Positions 1-12,599 of a stretch of 64,000 bases of DNA are shown here, in pieces. Source of the DNA: Eutrigla gurnardus (taxonomy: Eukaryota; Chordata; Actinopteri; Perciformes; Triglidae); assembly GCA_963514095.1 (NCBI GenBank), contig OY741267.1:29451356-29515355 (forward strand), in the 5' to 3' direction. The first letter of the stretch is position 1. Each line of letters starts with the position of its first letter. The notes beneath the pieces were generated by a model. It saw only the letters and a list, made by a program, of their open reading frames with translations. It searched no databases and was not told where the DNA came from. A program made the translations under genes and the position numbers.

Positions 1-323
1 GGTTGACAATTAAGAGCATAGATGAGGTAACTAAGGTTACCAGAGATCATATTTGGCTCTTTGTATTGTGTATTATGATGGAGGAGGATACGCCTCATGA
101 TGTATTTCAGGCTGAGAGAGTTTATTCTGCTGCTGATTTTGAGCCAATCATCACATCAAATGTGACGTTCGCTGGATTGGGATTCTTTTTCTATCTGTCC
201 ATCTGGAGTCCAACAATGTTGTAGGAGTGCAATGACAAATTCCTTGAAGTTTCACAAACATAGTAAACTATTTATTTAGCAGCAAGTGTGACAAAACTCC
301 TTTTTCTACATCTTTTTTTTCAG

Positions 324-3159
324 GGGCAACTGGTGGGGTCATGCACCGTACAAATACGGGACTCCTTGTTCTGCCTGTCCAGCCAGCTACGCCGGAGGCT
401 GCAGGGACAATCTCTGCTACAAAGGTGGCTCTCAGTCACACTTTTGCACCTACCCAAAGTTGTGATTGATAGTTTTACTGACACACATTTCCCCTCACCA
501 TCCAGCCACGACTGACATGTCAAAAATATTCACACAAGTGTCAATATGAGACAATAAAATGATCAAATCCAGGGAAACGCACACAATGACAATCTGGCCT
601 CCATGTTTCCAGAGGGGGGCGTTGACAGGCGTCCCGCTCCCGAGATCGAGGAGACCAACTACATAGAACCGGAACCAGAACCGGTGAGGGACAGGGAGCC
701 CCAACCCAGGACCCAGACACCAAACCCCTCGCTCAATGACAACCTGGAGAGAAACCAGGTGGTCAGCACGGAGCAGATGTGTAAGATGTGACGCAACACA
801 GCCGCCTCCCTCTGAGCGGCGCAGCTTCCACAGTGTGTGCATTAGTCCTGCTGTGAAAATGAGGTTGTGAAGAGCGCGTTTGTTTGTTGTTTTCAGGTCA
901 ACAGGTCGACTGTGAGACCAAGCTGAGAGATCAGTGCAAGGGGACGACCTGTAACAGGTAAATGTGCTGAGGCACATTCTGGGAAACGTGTGATCAAATA
1001 GGTGGGGATTATCAGGGCAGTGCAGATAGAGTTAGATCATTTATCATTAACGGATTTATGCTCATATTAATAGTATATACTCATATTTAAAGCAAAGCAC
1101 CAGTGTTCACCTAACTATTTGTTGTCCGTAGATACGAGTGTCCACCTGGCTGCCTCGACGCGCCTGGAAAAGTAGTCGGGACGGGATATTATGACATGGT
1201 AAGAAACCATTTTTACTCTTACATTTCCATATAAATCCACTGAAAGAGTACTTTTTTACAGTACTCTCTCTCTCTTTATTTTACTTTGGATTCATTTCAA
1301 AATGTGCTTATAAATAAAGTTTTATTGACTGATTGATTGACCTGTTTGTCCGTTTCTGGCCTAACAATGGCAACCAAAAAAAAAGTCATTTTCAGGTATT
1401 CTTAATGGTATTTGGGAGATTGTCTATTCCCGTTAAAGGATAAGGAATGTTGATGATTCATCCTGCACCCATGGGCGTCATCTAATGTTGCATTCAATGG
1501 ACAGTTCCAGAGGCTTTCATCATGTCTTAATAAACTCTGTGCCGTTTATAGTGAACCTTAAAGATAAACCTTGCTGCGAGTTGACGTCTCTGTCTCTTAT
1601 CACAGCAGTCCAGTGTGTGTGGAGCCGGGTTACACTCCGGGGTCATTGACAACGACGGAGGTTGGCTGGATGTGACCAGACTGGGCAGGAAACAACAATT
1701 CACCAAGTCATACAAGAATGGTATTCAATCAATTGGGTATGAATCCGTCTCTGTGTTAAGTCTTCATCTATCCTAGAATGATGAAATGATGAATGGTGAT
1801 GCAGCACAGACATTAACTTCATGCCGTTTTGTTTGAACTCACAGGAAAAACCGAAGTGCCAATTCCTTCAAAATAGAGACGGTGCCTGGTAAGGAGCATT
1901 CTCCACTTAGAGGACACAGATTTAGTAACATGTTGTCTACATATATATAGAGACACTGTCATTTTGCTGTGCTTTTTTTCTCTCCTCCCAGTTAAGGCGA
2001 TAACATGCGACACCACCGTTGCACTCTTCTGCCCGTTCAAGAAACCTGTACGACACTGTCCCAGGTATCATTCATGCTTTGGATTCATCCACTGAGAAAC
2101 ACTGAAAACATCTCTTTTTTAATTAAACCACAATCGGCTGAGCTAAAGAGTCATTCTAAGTAACAGGGCTTAGCGATTTGGCCTCTGTGTCTTTTCAAAA
2201 TTAGCATTAACAGATTTTTTAATTAAATCTTGACAAAGTTTACCTGTTTTCACAGCCCAACACGCTGCAGCTCTTTAACTCTATAAGCCGTGCCGTCTCA
2301 ACCAATGAGAGTATTTCATCTTCCAGATATCTCCGCCTTTAAGACCGACACAACATGCAGTAGTTCTGGATCTACTGGAAACACTCCTCGGACCTAACGT
2401 GAGCTCTTTTCTTCAGGTTGTATTGTCCCAGGAACTGTCAGCGTGACGGTCGAGGCCGAGTCATCGGGACGAATCACTACTCAGATGTAAGTTCCTGCAT
2501 GGTTGGTTTTATTGGAGATCTTATTCACAGCACATATTTTGACTCATCGCAGCCAGTAAAGAATGGACGTAATCGACCACATGAATGGCAGCTTGATTCA
2601 AGTGCTAAAGCCTAGTTCACACTATGTGACTTTACTCATGGGTTTCCACCGGCCGATTTCTAAATGTCGGCCTTAAAAAAACACTTTTTTTTTCACATTT
2701 TGTCTCGTTAAAGCACATCTATAAATAATGGCTCTGCATTCATCCTGTAGGGAACAACATCAATTCAAGATCTTGTATGAATGATTTGAAGTTAAAGGCC
2801 GCACCCTCCCTCCCCTCCAGAAATCCAGTATCTGCCGCGCAGCCATTCACGCTGGCGTGATCCAGAGCGAGTCAGGAGGATACCTCGATGTGATGCCGGT
2901 GGACAAAAGGAAGCAGTACAGCGGCAGTTACCAGAATGGCATCACCTCAGACAGGTATGACAGAAAAGCACAGTGAAGTAGCCAACATGTGTACACTAAT
3001 AATGTTTTAATTGATATGGAGTTGAACCTTGATTTTGAGTTCACAATCCACACAGTAATACAACCATTCAGCACGTTTCTGTCCTGCCGCCGCCCTTCTC
3101 CTTCCAGCCTGGTGAACCCGACAGCTGGAAAAGCCTTCAGAGTGTTTGCCGTCATCTGA
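324..3159 (+). CDS. crispld1: CRISPLD1-like secreted LCCL-domain protein, 3' portion of gene
   Basis: Ten coding exons can be joined by GT-AG introns with consistent phase: 324-424, 613-780, 897-957, 1132-1198, 1606-1736, 1845-1888, 1992-2064, 2417-2486, 2821-2954 and 3108-3159 (stop TGA 3157-3159). They give 299 residues plus part of a codon. The first exon reads GNWWGHAPYKYGTPCSACP, the cysteine-rich stretch that follows the CAP domain; the CAP domain itself lies upstream of the window. An acidic, Pro-rich linker follows, then two LCCL domains, the first opening QVDCETKLRDQCKGTTCN. The second contains SSICRAAIHAGVI and DVMPVDKRK, and the protein ends GKAFRVFAVI. The first LCCL domain has SSVCGAGLHSG where the family usually has SSICRAAIHYG, a local divergence. 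Family members are secreted glycoproteins of the extracellular matrix. CRISPLD1 fits better than CRISPLD2 from the linker and first LCCL wording. Positions 1-323 are intron. Confidence 0.85.
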
Positions 3160-4310
3160 AAAGCGGAGAGAGAACCATCGAACACGGCCGCTTCACATCC
3201 AGCAAACCCACTCGTTATCGTCTCACACCCTGCCATCACATTCACTCCCACCGTGAATAAATCCACCTTTCCAGCTTCTGACACTCAGAGTGTAACATGG
3301 CTTAACTCAAGGCTTCCCCTCCACGTTTTCATCTCGAGCAAACCGATAGTAGCTTAGCTCGGGATGAGTGACGACCCCGTGATAATCACGCTGGGCTGCC
3401 GTTCATCATGCTGACGTGATATCACGTCACCGATCCGAGACTTCAGCCCGTCAAGGTTAAACTACAACAATGGAGGTTTTACCCGAGTTAGTTTATATGC
3501 AGTGTGCATCAGATCTAGATGGACACAATGTGCAGACGCCATGCTGGAATTATCAACTAAAACACCGTCAAAACCAGATATCATTTGATGAATAACTATC
3601 AGGTAGAGTTAAATAGATTCATAAAGATAGAAAGTAGATCATCTGCAGAATTATTTTCCTTCTACAAGCAGGATTTTGCTCTTATTGTTCTATTGTTTAA
3701 AGTGAAGCGAGCTGTCGATGGGGGAACAGTGCAGGTACGCACGCTTACCTGAGCCGACTAGCAGCATCGTGTGTGTTGGATACGACCCACGCGGCTTTAT
3801 TTCAAACTTTGCATAATGAAGATATAACTAATTATATCATACATTTGTTGGAATATTATATATAATCAGGCAACACACACAAGAAGAAGGGTTTTTTTCT
3901 ATTAAGTCTGTTTTTTAGCCTCCATATATCACGTATATAGTACAGCAACATTGCAGGCAGTAAAATACAGATTGTATATTTTTGTACATAATAATGTTGT
4001 AAATAATAGTGAACACTTTGCTATGAAATGCTTGCAACTGTTGCCTTTTCTCATTAACATTTCTAACACATTGCCAGCCATACAAAGAGCAACACTAAGC
4101 AGTAGATATACACACATATTTGTCACTCAAGCTTTTATTTTTTATAAAGGACTCATTTCTAGTATATTCACGTGTTTGTAAATATTGTGTATGTAACATA
4201 TTGTTTTATTTTATGCTGCGTTTCCCAGCTTCATGTTTATAGATTTATACAAATGGACCCTGGCTGGCCAGGAATGTGCATGGCAGAATCCTGAAATGAT
4301 TAAAACACTT
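3160..4310 (+). other. crispld1: probable crispld1 3' UTR with two candidate poly(A) signals
   Basis: An AATAAA lies at 3256-3261, about 100 bases after the stop codon. An ATTAAA lies at 4299-4304 at the end of an AT-rich stretch (about 3800-4310) that looks like a long 3' UTR and is followed by T/G-rich sequence. Either could end the transcript; the sequence alone does not decide between them. Confidence 0.45.
3412..3429. promoter_or_regulatory. perfect 18-bp palindrome with two TGACGTGA half sites
   Basis: The sequence TGACGTGATATCACGTCA equals its own reverse complement. Each arm is a CRE/E-box-like TGACGTGA. It lies just after the crispld1 stop codon, inside the possible long 3' UTR. A bZIP or bHLH dimer site is possible, but function is inferred only from the motif. 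Confidence 0.4.
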
Positions 4311-4330
4311 AATCAAATGTTTTCATGTCA

Positions 4331-5640
4331 TGTCTTATTGTTTTAAGTAGTCGGTGTCAGGAAGCACGAAGCCGAAAATCTGCAAACCCAAACTTTCAGG
4401 CTCCTCAGGTTTACATTGTATTACATTACACTGGTTTTTGTGCACATATGGTTACAGACATATGGTGGAGTGGCCACACTATTTTAATATCAGTCCCGAC
4501 AGCGTCCAGATATCCTGAGGAATCTGGGCATTAACATTTCAACGGCGTCTCAAATTCAGCTGCGGATCAAACTTTCAAGCTTGATTTCTCTCTAGAAAGC
4601 CGTTTCCAGGAACTGGGAGAACGCAGCGGAAGGGAAAGCTGCTCGCTTCAGATCTTAATCTACCGCTTGGCTTTGCATGTTTCACGTAAAAAGACTTGTC
4701 AGTTCAACTTTATCGCTGAGCCCAGAAGGCGTCTCTGTATTGGATCGACTCACGACATCAGTGGGAATAAATCCTAAACACAGTGTGCACCAACACGATA
4801 TTTCATGTTCCTTCTGCGTTTCGTTATCACTTCTCATTTTTCAGTGAGGATAGATGTTGAAGTGTTCGGGACCACTGGCTGTGCACACAAAGACCCGCTT
4901 TGTGTTTTTGCCCGATCTCAACTTCCCAGGATGCATTTCCGTTCCCTCATCTGGACGGGCACAGATGTGGCTGAGCTCGGTCACCCCTTAAAGCTGCAGT
5001 TTAATTTAAAAGAACTGTTTGTCACATTCGTGCAAACTGTCAGATTCAGAACCAGCACATATATAAACCAAACAAAATCAGCTGGAAACGGACAAAACTG
5101 GTCAATAAATACTAAACAGTCTAAGGGATTTGACCCTTTCCCCCGAATGTCCATCACATAAAGAAACTATGAGCCAATATTAAATCTGCTGCTTTGTGCT
5201 CGGTCTCCTGGAGAGAGGGGGGAAAAAGCCAAGCATCGCAGTGCTGTCAAAATTCACAGGAGCCTGTTGCCGAGGCGGCCATTGGTGCGGGACCGCTGTG
5301 AACGTCTCCGGTCAGCCAGCCAGCTTGTCGGTCAGGAAGCAGTCCGTCCACCAGGTTACTGAGACCATTCTCCATGTGTGCAAGTCTTTTCACTTCGTAA
5401 AGGATAATATATATAACATGACACCCAGGTGCTTCACATCAAAATGTGCAGAAAGGCTCAGCTACAAAGAAGGATCATTTTTTGTCCTACAGCAATGTGA
5501 GATTAATAGCTGAATAATTGCTGATTCTTTTTAAACCTTCAAATCTCACGTGAAATCACACATTTACTCATGTGGGCTGATTGTTTCAAGTGGTTTAGCA
5601 AAGTCTTAGATTCACAAAAGTGTAATATCTGAAGAAAATA
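4331..5640. other. intergenic DNA, no gene seen
   Basis: Reading frames here are short and lack a recognisable domain or exon pattern. No RNA gene or repeat with visible ends was recognised. Confidence 0.5.
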
Positions 5641-5659
5641 GGAGATAAATGTTTGCCAC

Positions 5660-5752
5660 TTGTATTCGTCAGATCCACCCGTCGCTCCTCCGCAGTCCAA
5701 ATATGGTCACTTCACTTCACTGGTTGCAAAAATCCAAGATGGCGACGAGGCA
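5660..5752 (+). repeat. fragment of the dispersed repeat family (family R), 3' part
   Basis: The stretch matches the 3' part of repeats at 15935-16450, 27889-28680 and 39458-39871. Shared wording includes CAGATCCACCCGTCGCTCCT, CCAAATATGGTCACTTC and CTGGTTGCAAAAAT followed by AAGATGGCGACG. No ends were seen. It is a truncated copy in plus orientation. Confidence 0.7.
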
Positions 5753-6059
5753 AACGTGTTTTGATGACGACTGGCTTCTCTCTGCATCTGAACAGATTTA
5801 CAGCAACTTTAATTTCAGTATAAATCACATACATGAATACAATCCTATGAAAGACGACGTATTTGGAACAGAAGCAGAATTCACATTCACTCGGTCACAC
5901 TACTGCTACTTGTTTTGGCACAGTTTTACTAAACAAATATACTTACCCATCTTCAAATGTATTGTGATTTGTTTTCATATTTCTCTTCGGCTGTAAAGTC
6001 AAATCCTCCTGGTTGTGAATCTCCGGAGAACCGAACCGGTCATCTCTGAGCTGTCAATC

Positions 6060-6335
6060 ACACGAGCCTTTAAATCTGAGTAACCAATGGAACGAAGAGG
6101 TTTTGTTGCTGGGGGCGGGTTCTAAGGGATTTCCCTGAGCGTCCATAGGTTAGTTTCTCACGACCGTTGACGGACACCGGAAGCAACCAATTAAACACGA
6201 TCGGAGGCGTGGCCTCTCTGTTCCCTGCCTTCCCGTTGGCGGTATGAGTCACGTAGTATCTCGCGAGAGAAAGAGGCGGAAGGGGAAAAATCTCGCGAAT
6301 TCGTGAAAGTCCGAATTTTTTTTTTTTTTTGGTAA
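6060..6335. promoter_or_regulatory. orphan CpG-rich promoter-like region with TCTCGCGAGA palindrome
   Basis: A GC- and CpG-rich block in AT-rich surroundings carries several promoter motifs: a GC box (GGGGGCGGG, about 6112), an ETS-like ACCGGAAG (about 6175), CCAAT-like sequence, an AP-1 site TGAGTCA (6245-6251), a perfect TCTCGCGAGA (6259-6268) and a second TCTCGCGAA half site (6291-6299). A T-run and GGTAAGTTA, a good splice donor, follow near 6330. No coding exon was recognised nearby. It could be a CpG-island promoter for a non-coding transcript or for a distal non-coding first exon of slc12a7. Confidence 0.45.
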
Positions 6336-7594
6336 GTTATTGCAGAAATATTTTATATACAGTAAACGGCGAACAAACACTGAAATGACGCAGGTCTTTT
6401 GGATTCTTTCATCTCCAGTTCAGGTAAATAGTAACACAAACAGCAAATACACACAACTAGCCCCGTGAAACACTGTTCACTATATACACAACCACAGGAC
6501 GTGTTTTACTAGGGGTATAACAGTTCACAGAATCCATGAGAAAACAAAATAACTTTATTAAAACAGTTAAAGTGTGAATAGAAAATAAATAACTGAATGT
6601 ATGTAAATGTAACCCAATTAAAAAATGTATTCATGATCATGTAATCCTCCATCAAGCCGACTTGACACAAATCGTGCTCCATTGAGCTTAGCTAGCCCGG
6701 TAGCTAGCATGCTACAGCTGACAACAACTGGTGCGCTGATAAAACTTTATGTGTAAAACAGCAGAATGTATTTTCCGTGTGTGAGTAGTAAAAACAAACA
6801 GCTGTTTGGGTCACAGCGAACCGAATGGACGTTGCATACGTAACCGAGCGTCCTGTACGTCTGTCAATTTTATAAAAAAAGAATATGTTTGTTTCTGCAA
6901 TGACCCAAAATCCCATTAGCTTCATGTAGAGGTAACCACGGCGATGCTCGCTTCCTGGTTGTCCTACAGAACTACATCGTCCCTGCAGCGCTCTCTCGTA
7001 AACCAGTACCCGACTATGCACAACACTTACAAGATGTTTCTGTGTTTTGTGAAACACGACCGAGTGTGCGGTACTCGAAGGGGCCCCGAGGAATTCTGAG
7101 CCCCCTGACAGGAAGGGGAACGTGGCCCCTTGACCTTGATGTGCTGAACTTGAGCAGAGTATAACCTGGCATCTTTGAGAGAGGGGCCCCCACCCAGTTC
7201 GATGGATGTACCCCCACCCCACCCGAACTGCTCAGTGAGCCGCCGCAAACATCGAGTGCTTCAGCAAATCTGCCTTCAAAATGTTACTAAAGTCGCCCTT
7301 CAGTCGTAACTGTCATGTGACTTTTTAAATAACGCCGGCCTTGAACGCTTCATCCGTAACACTTAGCCGTGAGGGAAAGTCTATTCATAGCGAACGGATA
7401 AATAGTCGTGACCGGTGTTTGTGTAAGGCTAACGACGCGCTCGTGTGTTGCCAGTTTTAGCAATGAAACCCTTCTTTTTATTGTGTGTTTGTCGGTCAGT
7501 AAAACACAGAAACGGCAGACGGACGTAGCAATTATGAGGGTTTTTGAGATATGTTTGAAGACTCGGACACAGCTGGCCGTGCCTGAAACGCACC
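6336..7594. other. intergenic DNA, no gene supported
   Basis: GC-rich patches occur near 6930-7260, with open frames on the minus strand (for example 6704-7222). These show no recognisable domain, no homology I know and no splice-bounded exon structure. Confidence 0.4.
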
Positions 7595-7792
7595 GGTGTG
7601 TGTGTGTGTGTGTGTGTGTGTTTATATATGAATAATCCTCTGCATGTGTAAGAGTGAGGCACTTTCTAAATATGCAGTCACTCGCATGCTATACAGGTGG
7701 TTAACTCCTGGGCGGACACACACCGTGCATGTGGGCGAACAATCACTGTGGACGGGATGAGGAGCAGTGTGTGTGTGTGTGTGTGTGTGTGT
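7595..7792. repeat. two short (TG)n microsatellites
   Basis: Uninterrupted TG runs lie at 7595-7621 and 7767-7792, separated by about 145 bases of unique-looking sequence. Confidence 0.95.
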
Positions 7793-7799
7793 GGTTGGA

Positions 7800-10700
7800 C
7801 TTCCTCCTTTCACTCCCTCCACCACTTATAGATTTAGACGTTGTTATTATTTTAACATAGTTAGCAGCTGTGTTTTGGTGGCGAAACATGGTAATCATCT
7901 CCCCCGTTGCTGACTTTTCTATCGGCCGAGGTTGTATTTATAACTGCGGGGCTGTTTCACTCCACTTTCTCGTGACACAACAAAGATCTGGAAGCTTCTC
8001 AAAGTCCCACACTCATACAGGGTTGGTCTTTTGTGTCAGTCGCCAGGTGAAAAATTCACATATATTTACATTTTTCACTTCTATGACTTCATTCTTTGCT
8101 GGAGTAGACGTTTCTTCACATCTTCACTTTGCAAATGAGTTGTTAAAATTTCGAAAAGCTCATAACAAGCTAAGCGTTAGCGTTAGCTAACTACCATATA
8201 ACGCTAATAAGCCTGAACATCCATGTATTTCACAAAATAAATGCGTTGATTTTTCGCCCAATCAGCTTCCTTCTGTTTGCGTCACAGTTCATCTGTCTTA
8301 ATTCTGACTTCTGCTCAGCATATAAACTGTTTCCACAAGAAATCCAAAACTACAACATTGTACGATTGTTGCAAAGTTGTGAGTTTTTTCCCTGAAATGT
8401 ACCCCTTAAATCTCAGAATATCAAAGTTCTTTTTTTCTTGTAAATACGTTTTTTTCTGAATATTCTCAGAACATTTCAGGCCTTGTTCTGCGTCTGCGGA
8501 ACAAATTACTTCATCCATAACATAACCACATAAAGCCTATAAACCAGGTTTTCATTCGCAGAATGTATGAATTTGTTCTTTGTTTTTTTTTTATATGATT
8601 TACATTTGCTATTTTTATTATATTTTATTTGCTCAAGCGTATTGAGACACCTACTAACTTCAGTTCAACCAGTATCCAAAACACCGTGAGTGTTTTCGTG
8701 TCGCGTCTACGGGTCGTACCAGTAGGAAACTGGGTGGCTGCCAGCGCTCTGCCCACTTTGCCAGTGAGTGGGTGATGACAGGTGACAGAAATATATTGGA
8801 GACAGATATCTCACTCAGTCGTACGGTTTTTCTGAACTCCCTTAACAAACATTTCTATTGGACGGCGTACAGTAACCGGTCACAGTTCAATGCAGGTCAG
8901 TAAATCTTAAACCTTGTCTGCTGCTCGGCACAGTCGCCCCCGTTCTGCTGGTCTGGCTTGAAACTAGACCGTACCCACCAGACTCTGGTATCCTTTACAC
9001 CCATTTTCTGCTCCTCTCTGACAACACAGTCGAAGTCGGAGCTGACTTATTACAGATGGACTGATGTGTGGAAGGTTTTAATTTGCTTCAGTAATTTGCA
9101 GCTTGTTTGTCTGAACCTCCTTTTTTATTCATCCTTATCACGTCCTCTCCTCGTTCCTCATTTCCCGTCTACAGATTCCCTCCGCCTCCATCCTTCCTTC
9201 CATTTCCCAGCATCCCTTCTTCAGACAAGTCGCGTGTCTTGTCTGTTTGTATTTCACCCTTTTTTGCAGATTGAACTACTCAGTTCACCGAAAAAAAAAC
9301 ACAATTTGAAGACTTTTGCAGCGTAGAAAGCATTTTGAGGACGGCCCCACTCCTACCACACACCAAACACACACGGGCTGATCCCGAACTCAAATTATGG
9401 GCTTGGCAGCTCTCCCTCTCCTCCCGTTTTGTTGGTAACCCACATGCCAGAACCTCCAGTGCCAGCAGAGTGTGGCAGAGGGTCACCGGTTCCCACAGTC
9501 CCACAAGATTCACAGACTTTCTTCTTCACCCCCGATCCTCTGCTGTTGGTCCTCGCCACCCTCGAAATCCCTGTAGAAAGTTTTCCACTCGCACCAAAAA
9601 TAGTCGTCTGACTGCTGGCCACGCTCGCCTGGTGCCCTCCTGTCGCCTACGGCGGGCTGAGTACACACACCGGCAACCAGGCGATTTTCACCCTAATAGT
9701 TCTGAAATTGGCTGTCTGTTTCTTTTAACCGTGACGAAACAACGTGCAGGTTTTGTGAGAGTCTGTGTGCGAAACGGGAATCAAGAGTTTGAGAAAGAGG
9801 GAGATGAAATAAATGAAAATACTACTGGGTGTTCTGGGCATCGCTGCATGAAGAAGTGGGCATGTGGCACTAAAAAAAGATGAAGGGTGAGGACAAGGTA
9901 GGCACTGTATGTGATCTTCAATGCTACTACACAGCCTACTACTTGGCCAAAATACCCAATTTATTATTAAATGAAAAGCTCAAATTTAAGAATAATATGG
10001 TTTGAGGACGCCACAGCGGTGGCACCTTTCACAAATACTACACTATAAAAAATGCTCTCATAAATGAAGTTGAGTAAGGAAAACGCCCCCTCGGGGTCTG
10101 ATGCCCCCTTTAGCATCGCTGTAAACCCATCCGTGTCATTATTAGGCGCTAAAATACGTCGGGAGTGTGATGACGTACGAGGTGGTTGTTCAAAAACACA
10201 GGACTTTCAACCAGGAGGCGTTCAAGACCACTAGCGTCCCGAAATTATTATTACGTGACATTAGTGAAGCTTGTGACGTGCTTTCTGTACTCATTTTCTA
10301 CTTTCTACTCATCGATTCACTTAGTTCACGTAGTTATTTTAACCAATAACTTAAATGAACCAACCACTAACTGGTTTTATTGCCTAAACGTCAGCAAGTG
10401 AATTTTTTTTGTTTAAATTCACAACACTAACCATGTGGATTACTGCGACCGTGCGCTTAGCTAACGTTTAAAAGTGACGGTTTGAAAAGTACGTGACCAG
10501 TTGAATCGAGAATGTGCCGGAAACCTCTGGGTTCTGGAGGCCCTAATTCGTGTTGCCACAAGTATGTTTAATATTAGATTTGCAGAGAAAACGGACCACA
10601 CGTGTGCTTTCGTAAGCTAGCACCGACCAATTTCAACCATTATTTTATGGTGCGATATGGCTGGATGCTGTGTACTACATGTGCAACATTAAAGAGGCAA

Positions 10701-11130
10701 CAGGCCTTCTTACAATTTGCATTGACATTAGTGTGCACATAAGAAAGTACTGCTGAGTGCAGTAGCTTGTCGAGCCACAGGAGGGCATCGTAACTCGGAA
10801 AGATCGTGAGCGTGAAGCGTTACTTTGGAGAAAAAATATGATCACACAAGTCGCAATCGCTGCAGCTTCGTCGTCTGTGGTCCAGTTCAGAACGTCAAAT
10901 ACCTCGATATGGACTCTGAGTTTTGAGTTGAATCGGTTTGTAAACAAACGCGTGTTAGTCGTTGCTAGGTGACGAGAAAAACTCATTATTTGCAACAATA
11001 TTGCCAATAATACGACAAATGTTCACTTTATGAAATTAAGGTCTAAAAACAAAGAACTCGCTGCAGTTACCAGTCGGACGTTGACAAAACTCAACCTTTT
11101 TTTAAATATTTAACCATTTCATATGGACAA
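7800..11130. other. intergenic DNA, no gene supported
   Basis: No exon with convincing splice sites and protein similarity was found. The frame at 9335-9883 and the opposite-strand frames at 9280-9622 sit in a moderately GC-rich patch, but the peptides are low in recognisable content. The 8160-8210 stretch is rich in GCTAAGC/GTTAGC words, common in fish repeat DNA. Confidence 0.4.
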
Positions 11131-11134
11131 TCTA

Positions 11135-11180
11135 TCATCCATCCATCCATCCATCCATCCATTCATCATCCATCCATCCA
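11135..11180. repeat. (ATCC)n tetranucleotide microsatellite
   Basis: Repeated ATCC units run with one TTC interruption, a simple-sequence repeat. Confidence 0.95.
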
Positions 11181-11666
11181 CCCACTTAAGAACCCTGACA
11201 ACACTTGTTTTAAAAGCTTGTATATTGTGCATTGCTCCACAAAACACTGCGATGTTGCGTTTTTTGAGAAGGAAACTGCAATTAATTTGCTGTCAGTATT
11301 AATAATTCCAGGTGAGATTCTCGTGTCCGATCATTGCGGACATTCGGACCCTGAAGCCGACGCTCACAGGGAGTGAAAGTGATAAACACGAGTCCTTTCA
11401 CCCTGATATTGCGGGTTTGACAGCACAGTGCAGGCAGTTGCAATTTATTCCCCGTGTGATGACACAAGAGCTCGTCCAAACCCTCCACTGTGTTTGCTGA
11501 GCTACCTGGTTCTGGACTGGGGGGCTCGGTAAACAGGTAAGAACGCCACAAATAGAACGAAGCCACTTAAGAATATCGTGTTGAGGGAGGGCAGCCTGTT
11601 CCTGGGTCTGCGTCAGCACTGACCTTTTTGCTGTTTGCTAAAGGGATTTGATTTCACCTCTAACTC

Positions 11667-11686
11667 CCTCCCCCCCCCCCCCCCCC
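11667..11686. repeat. poly(C) tract
   Basis: A run of C residues is followed directly by a T run. A similar poly(C) tract lies at 15202-15220 inside slc12a7 intron 1. Confidence 0.9.
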
Positions 11687-12462
11687 TTTTTTTCTACATT
11701 CACACTTGAGCCATCTGAGAAGTATAAAATGGCAGTTTTGTCCACGACGGAGAAGCTGAGGCGGTTCAGCCGCGGGGTTGAGTGATATCACACCAACCGG
11801 CAAAGAAATGTTTTTTTACCCCTCGTGTTATCATCGGGGGCAATCTCACCCCAAACAATGTTTAAGAGGGTTAACAGGTTTTCAGTAACTTTTCCTTATT
11901 TAATGGAGGCAATAAAATGTACATGATGTTTTCAACGTCCTGTACAAACTTTACATAATCTACAAAAAAATGGGTTAACTTCCAAAATGTTGCTATTTTT
12001 CGATATAATACGTAGTCTGTATGTATAAAGGGGTGGAAGCGGGGTTATGTTTTATTTAATGGGTTGTTTAGGTTGTAAACAAAGAAACATGAAGTAAAGC
12101 ATAAACATGGGTAACAATTTTGATTATAATCATTTTCTGAAGGTTTAAATTGAGCCGAAGGATAAAAGAGGTGGTTTGAAGCTTCGCATCTTGCTAAATA
12201 CATGTGTAGCATGTGTACTTGTAAGCATGCATGCATTTCAGGGAGAGGTCAGAGGTCAGCACAACAACATTGGGTGCTTTCTACAGTGCTGATACTTGTT
12301 GTCCTCAAGCCACTGAAATACGTTTTTCTGCTCTTTACCACCTCCTGCTGTGAAACGTTACTCAAACATGTTTGCAGTCAAACTATAAACATCCGTCCAG
12401 TGAGTCGACCTGACATCTCTGTCTCAGTCGTCAACCTAACGTTTGGCCTCCGTGAACCTACA

Positions 12463-12476
12463 GCGCCCTCTGCTGG
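12463..12476 (-). promoter_or_regulatory. CTCF-like motif, full consensus match
   Basis: The plus strand reads GCGCCCTCTGCTGG. Its reverse complement CCAGCAGAGGGCGC fits the vertebrate CTCF core consensus CCASYAGRKGGCRS at every position. It lies about 1.85 kb before the slc12a7 start codon. Occupancy is inferred from the motif only. Confidence 0.5.
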
Positions 12477-12599
12477 CGCCACACAGGCAGACGTCGTCAC
12501 AATGCTGTCGGTCTGTGATAAAGATTTATAATTTCTTTTAAAAATCTAGTCAGGTCACTTGAAGGTCAAAAGGTCACCAAGAGTGAAAAGTGAATGCCA

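Noticed and set aside
324..3159. Assignment as crispld2
   Set aside because: The first LCCL domain (QVDCETKLRDQCKGTTC, NDGGWLDVTR) and the end GKAFRVFAV resemble CRISPLD1 more, though the choice is not certain.
6704..7222. 172-codon minus-strand open frame
   Set aside because: No recognisable domain, no splice borders and an unconvincing composition; chance opening in a GC-rich patch.
9280..9883. Overlapping open frames on both strands near 9.3-9.9 kb
   Set aside because: Both strands are open to a similar degree and neither product resembles a protein family.
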